The notes beneath the pieces are model-generated. The model made no database searches. It saw nothing but the letters and a program-made list of their open reading frames with translations, and was not told the origin of the DNA. A program made the position numbers and the translations under genes. A DNA stretch of 64,000 bases from Burkholderia ubonensis (GTDB taxonomy: Bacteria; Pseudomonadota; Gammaproteobacteria; Burkholderiales; Burkholderiaceae): the NCBI RefSeq assembly GCF_902833085.1, contig NZ_CADFEB010000009.1:124001-188000 (forward strand), given 5' to 3'. Positions within the stretch are counted from its first letter, which is position 1. The number at the start of each line of letters is the position of its first letter. Shown in pieces: positions 45,254 through 53,700 of the stretch.

Positions 45254-46450
45254 ATGGATATGCCGATGACCAGCCTGCTGATCCGCAGTCTCCGCACGGG
45301 CGCCGGCGACGCGCTCGACCTCCTGATCGACGGCGGCCGCATCGCGCGGCTCGGGCCATCGCTCGACGCGCCGGACGGCTGCGCGGTCGAGGACGGCGCG
45401 GGCGCGCTCGTATTGCCCGGCCTCGTCGAAGGCCACACGCACCTCGACAAGACGCACTGGGGCATGCGGTGGTACCGCAACGAAGTCGGCCCGCGCCTCG
45501 TCGACCGCATCGAGAACGAGCGGCGCTGGCGCGCGACGAGCGGCCACGACGCCGGCGCGCAGTCGCTGGCGCTCGCGCGCGCGTTTCTCGCCGCCGGCAC
45601 GACGCGGCTGCGCACGCACGTCGACATCGATACCGACGCCGGGCTGCGCCATCTGCACGGCGTGCTCGCGACGCGCGATACGCTGCGCGGGCAGATGGAC
45701 ATCCAGATCGTCGCGTTCCCGCAATCGGGCGTGCTGAAGCGCCCCGGCACCGACGCGTTGCTCGCCGACGCGCTGCGCGCGGGCGCCGACCTGCTCGGCG
45801 GGCTCGACCCGTGCGCGATCGAAGGCGATCCGGCCGAGGCCGTCGACGTGCTGTTCGGGATCGCCGAGCGTTTCGGGCGCGGGCTCGACATCCATCTGCA
45901 CGAGCCGTCGACGATGGGCGCGTTCTCGCTCGACCTGATCCTGCAGCGCACGGCCGCGCTCGGAATGCAGGGGAAGGTGACGATCAGCCACGGGTTCTGC
46001 CTCGGCGAGATCGACGAACGCGCGCGCGACGCGCTGCTCGCGCGGATGGCCGCGCTCGGCGTCGCGCTGGTTACGACCGCGCCGGCGTCGGTCGCGTTGC
46101 CGCCGCTGGCCGCCTGCCGCGCGGCGGGCGTGACCGTCATCGGCGGCAACGACGGGATACGCGATACGTGGTCGCCGTACGGATCGCCCGACATGCTCGA
46201 GCGCGCGATGCTGATCGCCATGCGCAACGATTACCGCCGCGACGACGCGCTCGAGACCGCGCTCGATTGCGTGACCGACGGCGGCGCGCGCGGCTGCGGT
46301 TTCGCGGATTACGGGCTGCAGGCCGGCCGCCGCGCGGACCTCGTGCTCGTCGACGCGCTGACGCCCGCCGAGGCGGTCGTCGCGCGGCCCGTGCGCCGGC
46401 TGGTGGTGTCGTCGGGGAAGATCGTCGCGCGCGACGGCGTGCTGGTCTGA
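45254..46450 (+). CDS. Amidohydrolase, cytosine-deaminase-like (second of a tandem pair)
   Basis: 398-residue paralogue of the preceding gene with the same metal-binding order: 'GLVEGHTHLDKTHWG', 'RTHVDIDTDAGL', 'LDIHLHEPSTMGA', 'VTISHGFCLGE' and 'IGGNDGIRDTWSPYGSPD'. It differs in an inserted 'WGMRWYRNEVGP' segment after the first motif, so substrate scope may differ. Starts at 45254, 45260 and 45266 are all possible ATGs. The operon converges with a LysR gene. Confidence 0.84.
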   Translation: MDMPMTSLLIRSLRTGAGDALDLLIDGGRIARLGPSLDAPDGCAVEDGAGALVLPGLVEGHTHLDKTHWGMRWYRNEVGPRLVDRIENERRWRATSGHDAGAQSLALARAFLAAGTTRLRTHVDIDTDAGLRHLHGVLATRDTLRGQMDIQIVAFPQSGVLKRPGTDALLADALRAGADLLGGLDPCAIEGDPAEAVDVLFGIAERFGRGLDIHLHEPSTMGAFSLDLILQRTAALGMQGKVTISHGFCLGEIDERARDALLARMAALGVALVTTAPASVALPPLAACRAAGVTVIGGNDGIRDTWSPYGSPDMLERAMLIAMRNDYRRDDALETALDCVTDGGARGCGFADYGLQAGRRADLVLVDALTPAEAVVARPVRRLVVSSGKIVARDGVLV

Positions 46451-46483
46451 AGCTACAAGCGCCGAGGCTGCCGGGCCGCGGCC

Positions 46484-47347
46484 TCAGCGCCGCTCGCGCT
46501 CCAGCATCGCGGCGAGCGCCTTCGTCAGTTCCTTGACCATCGGATCGGCGGTGGGGCGGTGCAGGATCGCGATGTCCATGTGCTCGATCGGCGCGAAACC
46601 CTGCTTCGCGCTCAGCGCGACGTGCTCCGCCGTGACCGCGCGCGCGGGCAGCACGCTGATGCCGAGCCCGTCGGCGACGGCGGCCTGGATGCCGCTCAGG
46701 CTCGACGTCGTGAAGCTGATCCGCCAGCGGCGGCCGCGTTCCTCGATCGCCTTGATCATGTCGTCCCGGTACAGCCCGCGCGGCGGAAACGCGACGATCG
46801 GCACCGGGTCGAGATCGATCGACGGATGCTTCGCGCTGTCGATCCACTTCAGCTTCTCCGGCCAGCGCACGACCGCTTCGCGGCTGTCGCGCCGCTGCTT
46901 GATCAGCACGAGATCGAGGTCGCCGCGGTCGTATGCGGCGCTGACGTCGCGGCTCAGCCCGCAGGTGACTTCGAGCTTGACCTGCGGATGCCGGCGCTTG
47001 AACGCCGCGAGCGCGTGCGTCGTGTTGCCCGCCGCGAAATCGTCGGGCACGCCGAGCCGGATCGTCACCGCGACGGTCGCGCCCGACAGCGCCTCGAGCA
47101 TCTCGTCGTTGAGCGCGAGCATCCGGCGCGCATAGCTGAGCACGGTCACGCCCGCGTCGGTCGGGCGCACGTCGCGCGCGCCGCGATCGAGCAGCCGGTG
47201 CCCGGCGATGTCCTCCAGACGCCGCACTTTCTGGCTGACGGTCGACTGGGTCGAATGCAGCCGCGCGGACGCGGTCGTGAAGCTGCCGCAATCGGCGACC
47301 ATCACGAGTGCGCGCAGCAGGTCCAGGTCGAACAGCGGTCTATTCAT
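46484..47347 (-). CDS. LysR-family regulator
   Basis: 287-residue LysR regulator (helix-turn-helix about residues 5-65, 'GSFTTASARLHSTQSTVSQK'; effector domain from about residue 90). It ends 33 bases from the end of the amidohydrolase operon, pointing toward it; control of that operon is possible but the promoters are far apart. Its own promoter lies against the MITE-like element at 47473. Confidence 0.85.
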   Translation of the reverse strand: MNRPLFDLDLLRALVMVADCGSFTTASARLHSTQSTVSQKVRRLEDIAGHRLLDRGARDVRPTDAGVTVLSYARRMLALNDEMLEALSGATVAVTIRLGVPDDFAAGNTTHALAAFKRRHPQVKLEVTCGLSRDVSAAYDRGDLDLVLIKQRRDSREAVVRWPEKLKWIDSAKHPSIDLDPVPIVAFPPRGLYRDDMIKAIEERGRRWRISFTTSSLSGIQAAVADGLGISVLPARAVTAEHVALSAKQGFAPIEHMDIAILHRPTADPMVKELTKALAAMLERERR

Positions 47348-47472
47348 TTCTGCACTTCTGCGGGTTCGAGCATTTCATTTCCCAATACGTGCTGCGATTT
47401 TTAGCATGCGCTGACGCGACGGGCAATCGCTGCTTCACCCGGGCGGGTGCTGTGTGCGGGTGGTGCAATGGC

Positions 47473-47761
47473 TAGGGTCTGTTTACATACGGAACGCACA
47501 TGCGTTGCCACGAGAACGGCCGCTCGCGAGGCGCGCGACGCCGCGAATACTTGGACGTATCGCCAAGGAGCGCAACGCGGCGAGCGGCCGTTCTCGTGGC
47601 AACCCCAAATTGAAAAAACCATTCCAGGGGAATGCCCGAAATCGCCCGTATGGCGGCGTCGCTCGTCGCTTGTTTGGCACGGCCAAACGGCGCTCCTCAC
47701 TTCTTGCCCTACGAGCGATTTCGGGCATTCGCATGTGCGTTCCGTATGTAAACAGACCCTA
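47473..47761. mobile_element. MITE-like palindromic element with nested stem-loops
   Basis: 285-bp non-coding element (47475-47759) bounded by TA on both sides (47473-47474, 47760-47761). Its ends are 30-bp perfect inverted repeats (47475-47504 and 47730-47759; outer bases GGGTCTGTTTACATACGG). Inside are a second perfect inverted repeat of 24 bp (47504-47527 with 47580-47603), a third of 20 bp with one mismatch (47631-47650 with 47710-47729), and within its loop a 7-bp stem GTTTGGC/GCCAAAC (47672-47688). Folded, it would be a cloverleaf or cruciform. No transposase is inside, so it should be moved in trans. A TA target duplication fits IS630/Tc1 or some IS5-group enzymes, but its ends differ from the adjacent IS630. 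Confidence 0.75.
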
Positions 47762-48841
47762 GTGTTCCGTCCCAGAAATAACTTTGCATGGCCGAGCCAC
47801 TTTCTGAAGGATGGAATCGGCGGTTGCCGTCCAGACGAACGGACGTTTGTGCTGGTTGTACTGCTCAACGTAGCGTTCGATGCTGGCAATCAGCTGGCGC
47901 ACATTTTTGAACGAGCCGCGCCGGATGGCCTGCTGTGTGATCAGGCCAAACCAGCGCTCCACCTGATTGAGCCAGCTCGAATACGTCGGCGTGAAGTGCA
48001 TGTGATAACGCGGGTGCTTCGCCAGCCATGCCCTTACCTTCGGGTGCTTGTGCGTTGCGTAGTTATCGACGATCAGATGCACGTCAAGATCTTCCGGAAC
48101 CGCTTGATCAATGTGATTCAAAAACGCCAGAAACTCCTGATGTCGATGACGCGGCTTGCATTGCGTGATGACTTCGCCCGTCGCCGCATTGAGCGCAGCA
48201 AACAAGGTTGTCGTGCCATGCCGTATATAGTCGTGCGTAACACCTTCGAGGTAGCCCAGCCCCATCGGCAACACCGGCTGCGTACGCTCCAGCGCCTGGC
48301 ACTGGCTTTTCTCGTCGACACACAGCACCAAGGCGTTGGTCGGCGGGCTCAGATACAGCCCGACAATATTGCGCACCTTTTCGACGAAGTACGGATCAGT
48401 CGAAAGCTTGAAGCTCTTCGAGCGATGAGGCTGGACACCGAACAGCGACAAATACCGGGCCACCGAACTCTTCGAAATACCCGTTTGCGCAGCAGCAGAA
48501 CGCACACTCCAGTGCGTTGCCCCGTCGGGCTTCTCATGCAGTACCTTCGCCAGCAACTCCGCCACGGCTTCATCGTCATGCGCGCGCGGTCGCCCCGGGC
48601 GTGCTTCGTCATGCAGACCGGCGAGCCCATGCGCGACAAACCGCTTCTTCCAGTGCGTGATCGCAGGAGACGTTACTTCACATTGCGCTGCGATTTCCTG
48701 GTTCGTACGACCGTCAGCCGCCATCAGGACAATCTTTGCCCGGCGCACCAACGAATGAGGCAGCGAACGCGAGCGGCTCATCGACAGCAATTGCTCCCGC
48801 TCCAGTTCCGAGATCACCACCTCGATTCTCTTGCGCGCCAT
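47759..48841 (-). CDS. IS630-family transposase
   Basis: 360-residue DDE transposase with N-terminal helix-turn-helix domains ('GRTNQEIAAQCEVTSPAITH', 'TGISKSSVARYLSLFGV') and the catalytic acids in 'LVLCVDEKSQCQAL', 'VHLIVDNYATHKH' and 'TPTYSSWLNQVERWFGLIT'. The ATG at 48841 has a textbook GGAGGTGATC ribosome-binding site. All three acidic residues and full length suggest activity. The stop codon (TAG, 47759-47761) is completed by the flanking TA plus the next base, so it comes from the target site and not from the element. Confidence 0.93.
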   Translation of the reverse strand: MARKRIEVVISELEREQLLSMSRSRSLPHSLVRRAKIVLMAADGRTNQEIAAQCEVTSPAITHWKKRFVAHGLAGLHDEARPGRPRAHDDEAVAELLAKVLHEKPDGATHWSVRSAAAQTGISKSSVARYLSLFGVQPHRSKSFKLSTDPYFVEKVRNIVGLYLSPPTNALVLCVDEKSQCQALERTQPVLPMGLGYLEGVTHDYIRHGTTTLFAALNAATGEVITQCKPRHRHQEFLAFLNHIDQAVPEDLDVHLIVDNYATHKHPKVRAWLAKHPRYHMHFTPTYSSWLNQVERWFGLITQQAIRRGSFKNVRQLIASIERYVEQYNQHKRPFVWTATADSILQKVARPCKVISGTEH

Positions 48842-48915
48842 GATCACCTCCACTCAATTTCGCTTGATCATAGAGCAACACAATTCCATGTAAAGTTATT
48901 TTTGGGACGGAACAC
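47762..48915 (-). mobile_element. IS630-family insertion sequence (1154 bp), apparently intact
   Basis: The outer sequence is GTGTTCCGTCCC on the left and GGGACGGAACAC on the right. The inverted repeats extend about 30 bp with a few mismatches. TA flanks both ends (47760-47761 and 48916-48917), the normal IS630 target duplication. It carries one full-length transposase gene on the minus strand. It inserted exactly into the TA bordering the MITE-like element, between that element and the AbiEii-type toxin gene. Confidence 0.88.
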
Positions 48916-49606
48916 TAGGGCCGGGAGCGCGATTTGCGATCAGCCGCTGACTTGGGAAATTGCCGCAGGAATTCGGTCGCCAGTCCGGCGCAGTAGTCGA
49001 ACGACGGCGCGTAACCAAGCGTCCGGATGTCATTGAAGCGCGGCAGCAGGAAATCGCGGTGCTCGTCCAGGATTCGCAGAAAGGTTTCGCGATGGCGAAT
49101 CAGGAACTCGCCCGCTGCCATCAAGCTGTCCGGTTCCCGTTCGATTACCAGACTCAGATCGAACAAGTCCCGCGCAGTCGGGCGATCGCCGCGATGCCAC
49201 ATTTTCTTTGCGACGATCTCCGCAGCAGTTTCGACCTTCACTGGATGGTCCATCAGCGTCCACTCGTCAAATCCGGGGCAGTCAGGTTCCGGGACACGAC
49301 GAAATCGATCTCGCCGTCAGGCAACACGAGCTTCACGAACTCGGCGTGTTCCTCGTAGTCGGTCGTGATATCGGACGCTGCGTCGCTGATGCGGGGATTG
49401 ACGTACCCGAGGTACTGCGGATTGGGAACGAAGATATCGATGTCCTTGCTCATGCGATGACCGTAACGCAGCATCAGGACGGTGCCGCCACCGAACGTCC
49501 AGAACGGATTGGCCGTGCCATGTGTCCGTATCTCGTCGATGAGCGTCAATGCGTGGCGAAACAGGCCCTGCCAAGGACCGTCGGGCAAAGGCACAGGTGC
49601 GTTCAT
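48915..49606 (-). pseudogene. AbiEii/AbiGii-type nucleotidyltransferase toxin, frameshifted
   Basis: Two adjacent frames together make one AbiEii-family protein of about 230 residues. The first (49606-49253) has the nucleotidyltransferase motif 'FGGGTVLMLRYGHRMSKDID'. The second supplies 'VKVETAAEIVAKKMWHRGDR', 'ATARDLFDLSLVIER'-like text and the C-terminus. The first ends prematurely just after 'NLTAPDL'; one extra base in the CCCCGG run near 49273-49280 would restore '...FDEWTLMDHPVKVE...', so a one-base deletion is the likely cause. ATG 49606 overlaps the antitoxin stop by 4 bases. The second frame ends at the IS630 border TA. The toxin is probably inactive unless made by frameshifting. 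Confidence 0.72.
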
Positions 49607-50082
49607 CTCCAGACTCCCCGATAAAGATGAAGATCTTTCGACCAGGCTGCGAGGTGCTTCCAGATTTGCCTGAGCGGCGTGCCCGAACGTGTGGCGGCCT
49701 CCTCGGCCGCTTTCACCACGACCGGCACCGGAACCTCGTCGAGCACGACTGACAGCTGCGACTGATAGCCTTCCGGGATCCGCCCCGTGGCAAGTGCGTC
49801 CGCCAGCAGACGTTCGGTCAGGTCACCTTTGTAGCTGACGTTCGCACTCACTGCGGCCTTGTAGAGGCCTTTCTGGTCTGGCCGCGGCTGGGTCGTCAGT
49901 TCGATGCCGAGCACGCTCAGCAGCGGAATCAGCTTGTTGATGCCGAGATCCTTGACCTTGCCGGTTTCGAGCTGATTGACGGTGAAACGCGACAGGCCGG
50001 CGAGCTTTGCCAGTTGAGCTTGTGTGAGATCGAGTTCCATCCGCCGTTTCGCGACAGCCCGACCAATCTCGTAGAGTTGCAT
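49603..50082 (-). CDS. XRE-family antitoxin of an AbiEii-type module
   Basis: 159-residue protein with an N-terminal Cro/C1 helix-turn-helix (about residues 10-62, 'LDLTQAQLAKLAGLSRFTVN') and a C-terminal domain typical of XRE partners of AbiEii-type nucleotidyltransferases ('VSYKGDLTERLLADALATGR'). The ATG at 50082 has a GGGAGG site. It is first in a two-gene operon, overlapping the toxin by 4 bases, and should bind its own promoter. Confidence 0.82.
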   Translation of the reverse strand: MQLYEIGRAVAKRRMELDLTQAQLAKLAGLSRFTVNQLETGKVKDLGINKLIPLLSVLGIELTTQPRPDQKGLYKAAVSANVSYKGDLTERLLADALATGRIPEGYQSQLSVVLDEVPVPVVVKAAEEAATRSGTPLRQIWKHLAAWSKDLHLYRGVWR

Positions 50083-50577
50083 GCTGACCTCCCGGCCATC
50101 TGACGATGGGTGGCCCATCAATGTAAAGTATATCCTACATCAATGGATAGACGGCCGTCGTGCCTCGCCTCGCTTGCTGTATAGACTGCAAATCAAAAAT
50201 CCCCCTTTCGCCAGGACGTCGGGAGCCGCCGTCGCGGCGTATATGGACTTCTCCGTCCAAGGAATATCGGTGAAAACATGGCTCCGTGGCGTGCAAACCT
50301 CGCGGAAGGCTAATACCGAAATGTTGCCGGATTTATCGCGTAATCCGGTACGAAAATGGCTGTCTTCCTTCGGTTATCGGCAGATCTGGCTCATATGCCA
50401 CCTCGCCCGGATCAACCCGTATCCTCTCCTATTGCGCTCAAAAAACTAGCGGTCTAGACTGCACCCGGCTTCATCGGAAAACAAACTGTTCGCGCGCCGC
50501 GCGGGCCATCCGGCGCGGCGCTTCGCACCGGACGCCAGGGCAGCCGCCCGCCGCGTCGAGACACTGAAGGACATGCC
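50083..50577. promoter_or_regulatory. Toxin-antitoxin promoter and 495-base intergenic region
   Basis: Just upstream of the antitoxin gene are two direct copies of CATCAATG (50116-50123 and 50138-50145), about two helical turns apart, around TGTA-N10-TACA (50122-50139). The minus strand reads TATACT as a possible -10 box between them, so this is a likely autoregulatory operator. From 50150 to 50577 I see no gene; the sequence is A+T-richer than the following operon and may be old island border. Confidence 0.45.
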
Positions 50578-51363
50578 ATGAACCGGACTGCAAAGCTTCT
50601 CGTCACCGCGCTGGCGTTCGCGCCGCTCGTCTCGTTTGCCCAGGACGCGACGACGATCCGCTGGGGCATCGACCCCACGTACCCGCCGTTCGAGGCGAAG
50701 CAGCCGGACGGCTCGCTCGCCGGCTTCGACATCGACCTGCGCAATGCGATCTGCGAGCAGCTGCGCGCGAAATGCGTGTGGGTCGAGCAGGGCTTCGACG
50801 GGATGATTCCGGCGCTGCGCGCACGGAAGTTCGACGTGATCATGTCCGCGATGACGGCGACCGACGAGCGGCTCAAGCAGATCGACTTCTCGAACAGGCT
50901 GTACGCGTCGCCGGCCGCGCTCGTCGCGCCGGCCGGCTCGAAGCTGCTGCCGACCGCGGCGTCGCTCGCGGGCAAGCGCATCGGCATTGACCAGGGCACG
51001 ACGCAGGAGGCTTACGCGAAGGCCGAATGGGCGCCGAAGGGCGTGACGATCGTGTCGTACCAGAATCAGGACCAGGTGTACCAGGATCTCGTCAACGGCC
51101 GCCTAGACGCGACGTTCCAGGACAAGACGCAGGCCGGCTATTCGTTCCTCAGGACGCCGCGCGGCAAGGGCTTCGCGTTCGCGGGCCCCGACGTGACGGA
51201 CGTGCGCATCACCGGCTACGGCGTCGCGATGGGGCTGCGCAAGGGCGACGCCGACATGAAGAACCGCCTGAACACGGCGATCGCCGCGATTCGCGCGAAC
51301 GGCACGTACCAGAAGATCGCCGCGAAGTATTTCGATTTCGACATCTACGGCGCGAAGCCGTGA
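50578..51363 (+). CDS. ABC transporter periplasmic amino-acid binding protein (ArgT/HisJ type)
   Basis: 261-residue polar amino-acid binding protein with a signal peptide (cut SFA-QDA), 'IRWGIDPTYPPFEAKQPDGS', 'GFDIDLRNAICEQLRAKC' (Cys pair typical of lysine/arginine/ornithine binders) and 'NGRLDATFQDKTQAGY'. No permease or ATPase gene follows, so it uses partners elsewhere or serves the dioxygenase gene directly after it. Ligand likely a basic or derived amino acid. Confidence 0.87.
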   Translation: MNRTAKLLVTALAFAPLVSFAQDATTIRWGIDPTYPPFEAKQPDGSLAGFDIDLRNAICEQLRAKCVWVEQGFDGMIPALRARKFDVIMSAMTATDERLKQIDFSNRLYASPAALVAPAGSKLLPTAASLAGKRIGIDQGTTQEAYAKAEWAPKGVTIVSYQNQDQVYQDLVNGRLDATFQDKTQAGYSFLRTPRGKGFAFAGPDVTDVRITGYGVAMGLRKGDADMKNRLNTAIAAIRANGTYQKIAAKYFDFDIYGAKP

Positions 51364-51375
51364 TGACGTGGACCC

Positions 51376-52254
51376 ATGACTCAACTCACCGACAGGCAAG
51401 CCATGACCATGAGTATCCGAGACCGCGTCGCGAAGGCCGTCACGCCCGAGCTGATCGATGCGTTTCGCGCGGAAGGCGCGGTATGCGTCAAGAGCATCTT
51501 CTCGCCGGACGAGATCGCGGCGCTGAAGGCCGGCATCGACGACAACCTCGCGCACCCGAGCACGCGTGCGAAGGTCGCGAGCCGGCCCGACGATCCCGGC
51601 TGGTTCTTCGAGGATTTCTGCAACTGGCAGCACAACGCCGCGTATCGCGACTTCATCGTGCGTTCGCCCGCGCCGTCCGTCGCGGCGGCGCTGATGCGCG
51701 TCGACACCGTGCGGCTCCATCACGACCACCTGCTCGTCAAGGAGCCCGGCACGCGGCAGCGCACGCCGTGGCACCAGGACCAGCCGTACTACAACATCGA
51801 AGGCGACGACAACGTCAGCATGTGGATTCCGGTCGATCCGGTGCCGATCGAATCGACGCTCGAATTCATTGCCGGCTCGCATCGCGGCCCGTGGCTGATG
51901 CCGCGCACGTTCATGGACCGGGAAGCGAAATGGTTTCCGGAAGGCAGCCTCGCCGACCTGCCCGACATCGAAGCGGACCGCGCCGCGTTTCCGATCCGGC
52001 GCTGGGCGCTCGAACCGGGCGACATGGTGTGCTTCCGGATGCTGACGCTGCATGCGTCGGGCGGCACGCGGAACCGCCGGCGCGCGTTCTCGATCCGCTT
52101 CGTCGGCGACGATGTCCGCCATGCGCCGCGGCGCTGGAAGACGTCGCCGGATTTCCCGGGGCTCGCGGACGAGCTGCCGGACGGCGCGCCGCTCGCGCAT
52201 CCGCTGTTTCCGGTCGTGTGGTCGAAGGCGGCCGGGCAGGCGTCGGCGCTCTGA
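51376..52254 (+). CDS. Phytanoyl-CoA dioxygenase (PhyH) family Fe(II)/2-oxoglutarate enzyme
   Basis: 292-residue PhyH-family dioxygenase. The iron ligands His133-x-Asp135 ('TPWHQDQPYYN') and His226 ('TLHASGG') and the 2-oxoglutarate Arg in 'RRAFSIRFVGDD' are present, so it should be active as a hydroxylase. Starts at 51376, 51403 and 51409 are possible. It lies 12 bases after the binding-protein gene, suggesting a role in oxidising an imported amino acid or related compound. Substrate unknown. Confidence 0.83.
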   Translation: MTQLTDRQAMTMSIRDRVAKAVTPELIDAFRAEGAVCVKSIFSPDEIAALKAGIDDNLAHPSTRAKVASRPDDPGWFFEDFCNWQHNAAYRDFIVRSPAPSVAAALMRVDTVRLHHDHLLVKEPGTRQRTPWHQDQPYYNIEGDDNVSMWIPVDPVPIESTLEFIAGSHRGPWLMPRTFMDREAKWFPEGSLADLPDIEADRAAFPIRRWALEPGDMVCFRMLTLHASGGTRNRRRAFSIRFVGDDVRHAPRRWKTSPDFPGLADELPDGAPLAHPLFPVVWSKAAGQASAL

Positions 52255-52263
52255 GCGCGCCGC

Positions 52264-53001
52264 TCAGGTCTGCTTGTGCCCCGCGCCCGGCTTGAAGCGC
52301 GAGCCGAGCCGGTAGCGATTGCCCGGATGCAGGAAGTGCACGAACGTGACGGGCAGGCCGTTGGTCCAGGTGCGCCGCGTGAGCGTCAGGCACGGCTCGC
52401 CGGTGCGCATGTCGAGCAGTTGCGCCTGCTCGTGCGTCGGCAGCGACGCATCGACGACGTGCTCGATCTCCAGCTCGTCATGCGACACGTTGTTGTACAG
52501 ATACTCGGACGGCGGCTCGCTCTGGAAATCCTGGTCGATGAAGCCCGGCGCGGCGGCGGGATTCACGTAGCGATCCTCGAGCTGGATCGGCCGGCCGTTC
52601 TCCTCGTGCACGCAGACGACGTGAAACACCGGCGTATTCACCGGCAGGCCGAACGCGGCCGCGACGTCGAACGATGCCGGCTCGCTTGCGCGGCTGAGCA
52701 CGCGGCAGCGGTACTCGTGGCCGCGCGCGCGAATCTCGTCGCGGATGTGCGCGATCATCAGCAGGTTCGATTGCGGCTTGTTCTCGGCGACGAAGGTGCC
52801 GACGCCCGCCACGCGCTTCAGCGCGCCTTCGTCGGTCAGCTCGCGCAGCGCGCGGTTCACCGTCATGCGCGCGACGCCGAATTGCGCGGCGAGATCGAGC
52901 TCGGACGGGATGCGATCCCCGGGACGCCAGTCGCCGGATTCGATGTTCCGGCGCACGAGCGTCTTGATCTGCTGGAACGGCGCGGCGGCCTTCTTGACCA
53001 T
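52264..53001 (-). CDS. GntR/HutC-family regulator
   Basis: 245-residue GntR regulator of the HutC subgroup: winged helix ('GDWRPGDRIPSELDLAAQFG', 'VARMTVNRALRELTDEG') and a UTRA ligand domain ('HVVCVHEENGRPIQLEDRYV', 'LTLTRRTWTNGLPVTFVHFL'). It converges with the dioxygenase gene and follows the XRE-cupin regulator in the same direction (32-base gap). Close in pattern to histidine-utilisation repressors, though no hut gene is nearby. Confidence 0.87.
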   Translation of the reverse strand: MVKKAAAPFQQIKTLVRRNIESGDWRPGDRIPSELDLAAQFGVARMTVNRALRELTDEGALKRVAGVGTFVAENKPQSNLLMIAHIRDEIRARGHEYRCRVLSRASEPASFDVAAAFGLPVNTPVFHVVCVHEENGRPIQLEDRYVNPAAAPGFIDQDFQSEPPSEYLYNNVSHDELEIEHVVDASLPTHEQAQLLDMRTGEPCLTLTRRTWTNGLPVTFVHFLHPGNRYRLGSRFKPGAGHKQT

Positions 53002-53033
53002 CGAGAGTCCTTGGGCGGGGAGAAGCGACGATT

Positions 53034-53573
53034 CTAGTCTTCGTGACTCACGATGACCAGAATCTCCGCCTGCGCTGCGCCGAGGCTTCGCGTGCGGTGC
53101 GGAATCAGCGCATTGAAGTAGACCGAGTCGCCCACCTTGAGCTGCACCGTTTCGTTCGGGAACTCGATCTCGACGCGCCCCTTGTGCACGAACAGGAATT
53201 CCTCGCCGTCATGCTCGCGGAACGTCGACGCGGCGAATTCGTGCGGCGGCCGGACGATGAACGGCAGCATCTTCTTCGGCGCGACGCCGGCCGCGATGCT
53301 GTCGAACTGCGCATGCCCGGCGGACCTGCCGCCCGGCGCGGCGCGCTCGTCCGCGCGCGTCACGGTGATCAGCTCGCGATTGTGGCGTTCCGAAAACAGT
53401 TGCTCGACATCGACGCTCAACGCCTTCGACAGCTTCAGCGCAACGGCGATCGACGGCACGCTCAAGCCGCGCTCGACCTTCGACAGATAGCTCTTGGTGA
53501 GACCGGTCTCATCGGCCAGCACATCGAGCGTCCAGCCCTTTTGCTTTCTCAACAGCTTCAGGCGAATCGTCAT
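53034..53573 (-). CDS. XRE-cupin transcription regulator
   Basis: 179-residue regulator with an N-terminal XRE helix-turn-helix ('GWTLDVLADETGLTKSYLSK') and a C-terminal cupin sensor ('FREHDGEEFLFVHKGRVEIE', 'LKVGDSVYFNALIPHRTRS'). The ATG at 53573 was chosen because the longer frame begins inside the operator palindrome at 53611-53627. It is divergent from the class II aldolase gene and probably represses both directions, sensing a small metabolite in the cupin pocket. Confidence 0.88.
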   Translation of the reverse strand: MTIRLKLLRKQKGWTLDVLADETGLTKSYLSKVERGLSVPSIAVALKLSKALSVDVEQLFSERHNRELITVTRADERAAPGGRSAGHAQFDSIAAGVAPKKMLPFIVRPPHEFAASTFREHDGEEFLFVHKGRVEIEFPNETVQLKVGDSVYFNALIPHRTRSLGAAQAEILVIVSHED

Positions 53574-53601
53574 GGTGCAGAGGTTTCTTTTGGAAAACCG
53601 A

Positions 53602-53632
53602 TTGTAACGCATGACACAATGTGTCATATAAT
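53602..53632 (+). promoter_or_regulatory. Promoter with perfect operator for the aldolase operon
   Basis: ATGACACA-A-TGTGTCAT (53611-53627) is a perfect 8-1-8 palindrome lying between a possible -35 (TTGTAA, 53602-53607) and a consensus -10 TATAAT (53627-53632). This is the classic layout for repression by a dimer. A further half site TGTCAT follows at 53642. The adjacent XRE-cupin regulator is the obvious ligand-responsive binder. Confidence 0.7.
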
Positions 53633-53700
53633 CGGCCTCGTGTCATGAGTGCGCAAACGGATGCGTATGACGGGCACGTCCTTTCGATTGAGGAGGCTAT

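Noticed and set aside
47447-49036. Long plus-strand frame across the MITE and the IS630 element
   Set aside because: It runs antisense to the transposase and through non-coding inverted repeats; no family similarity.
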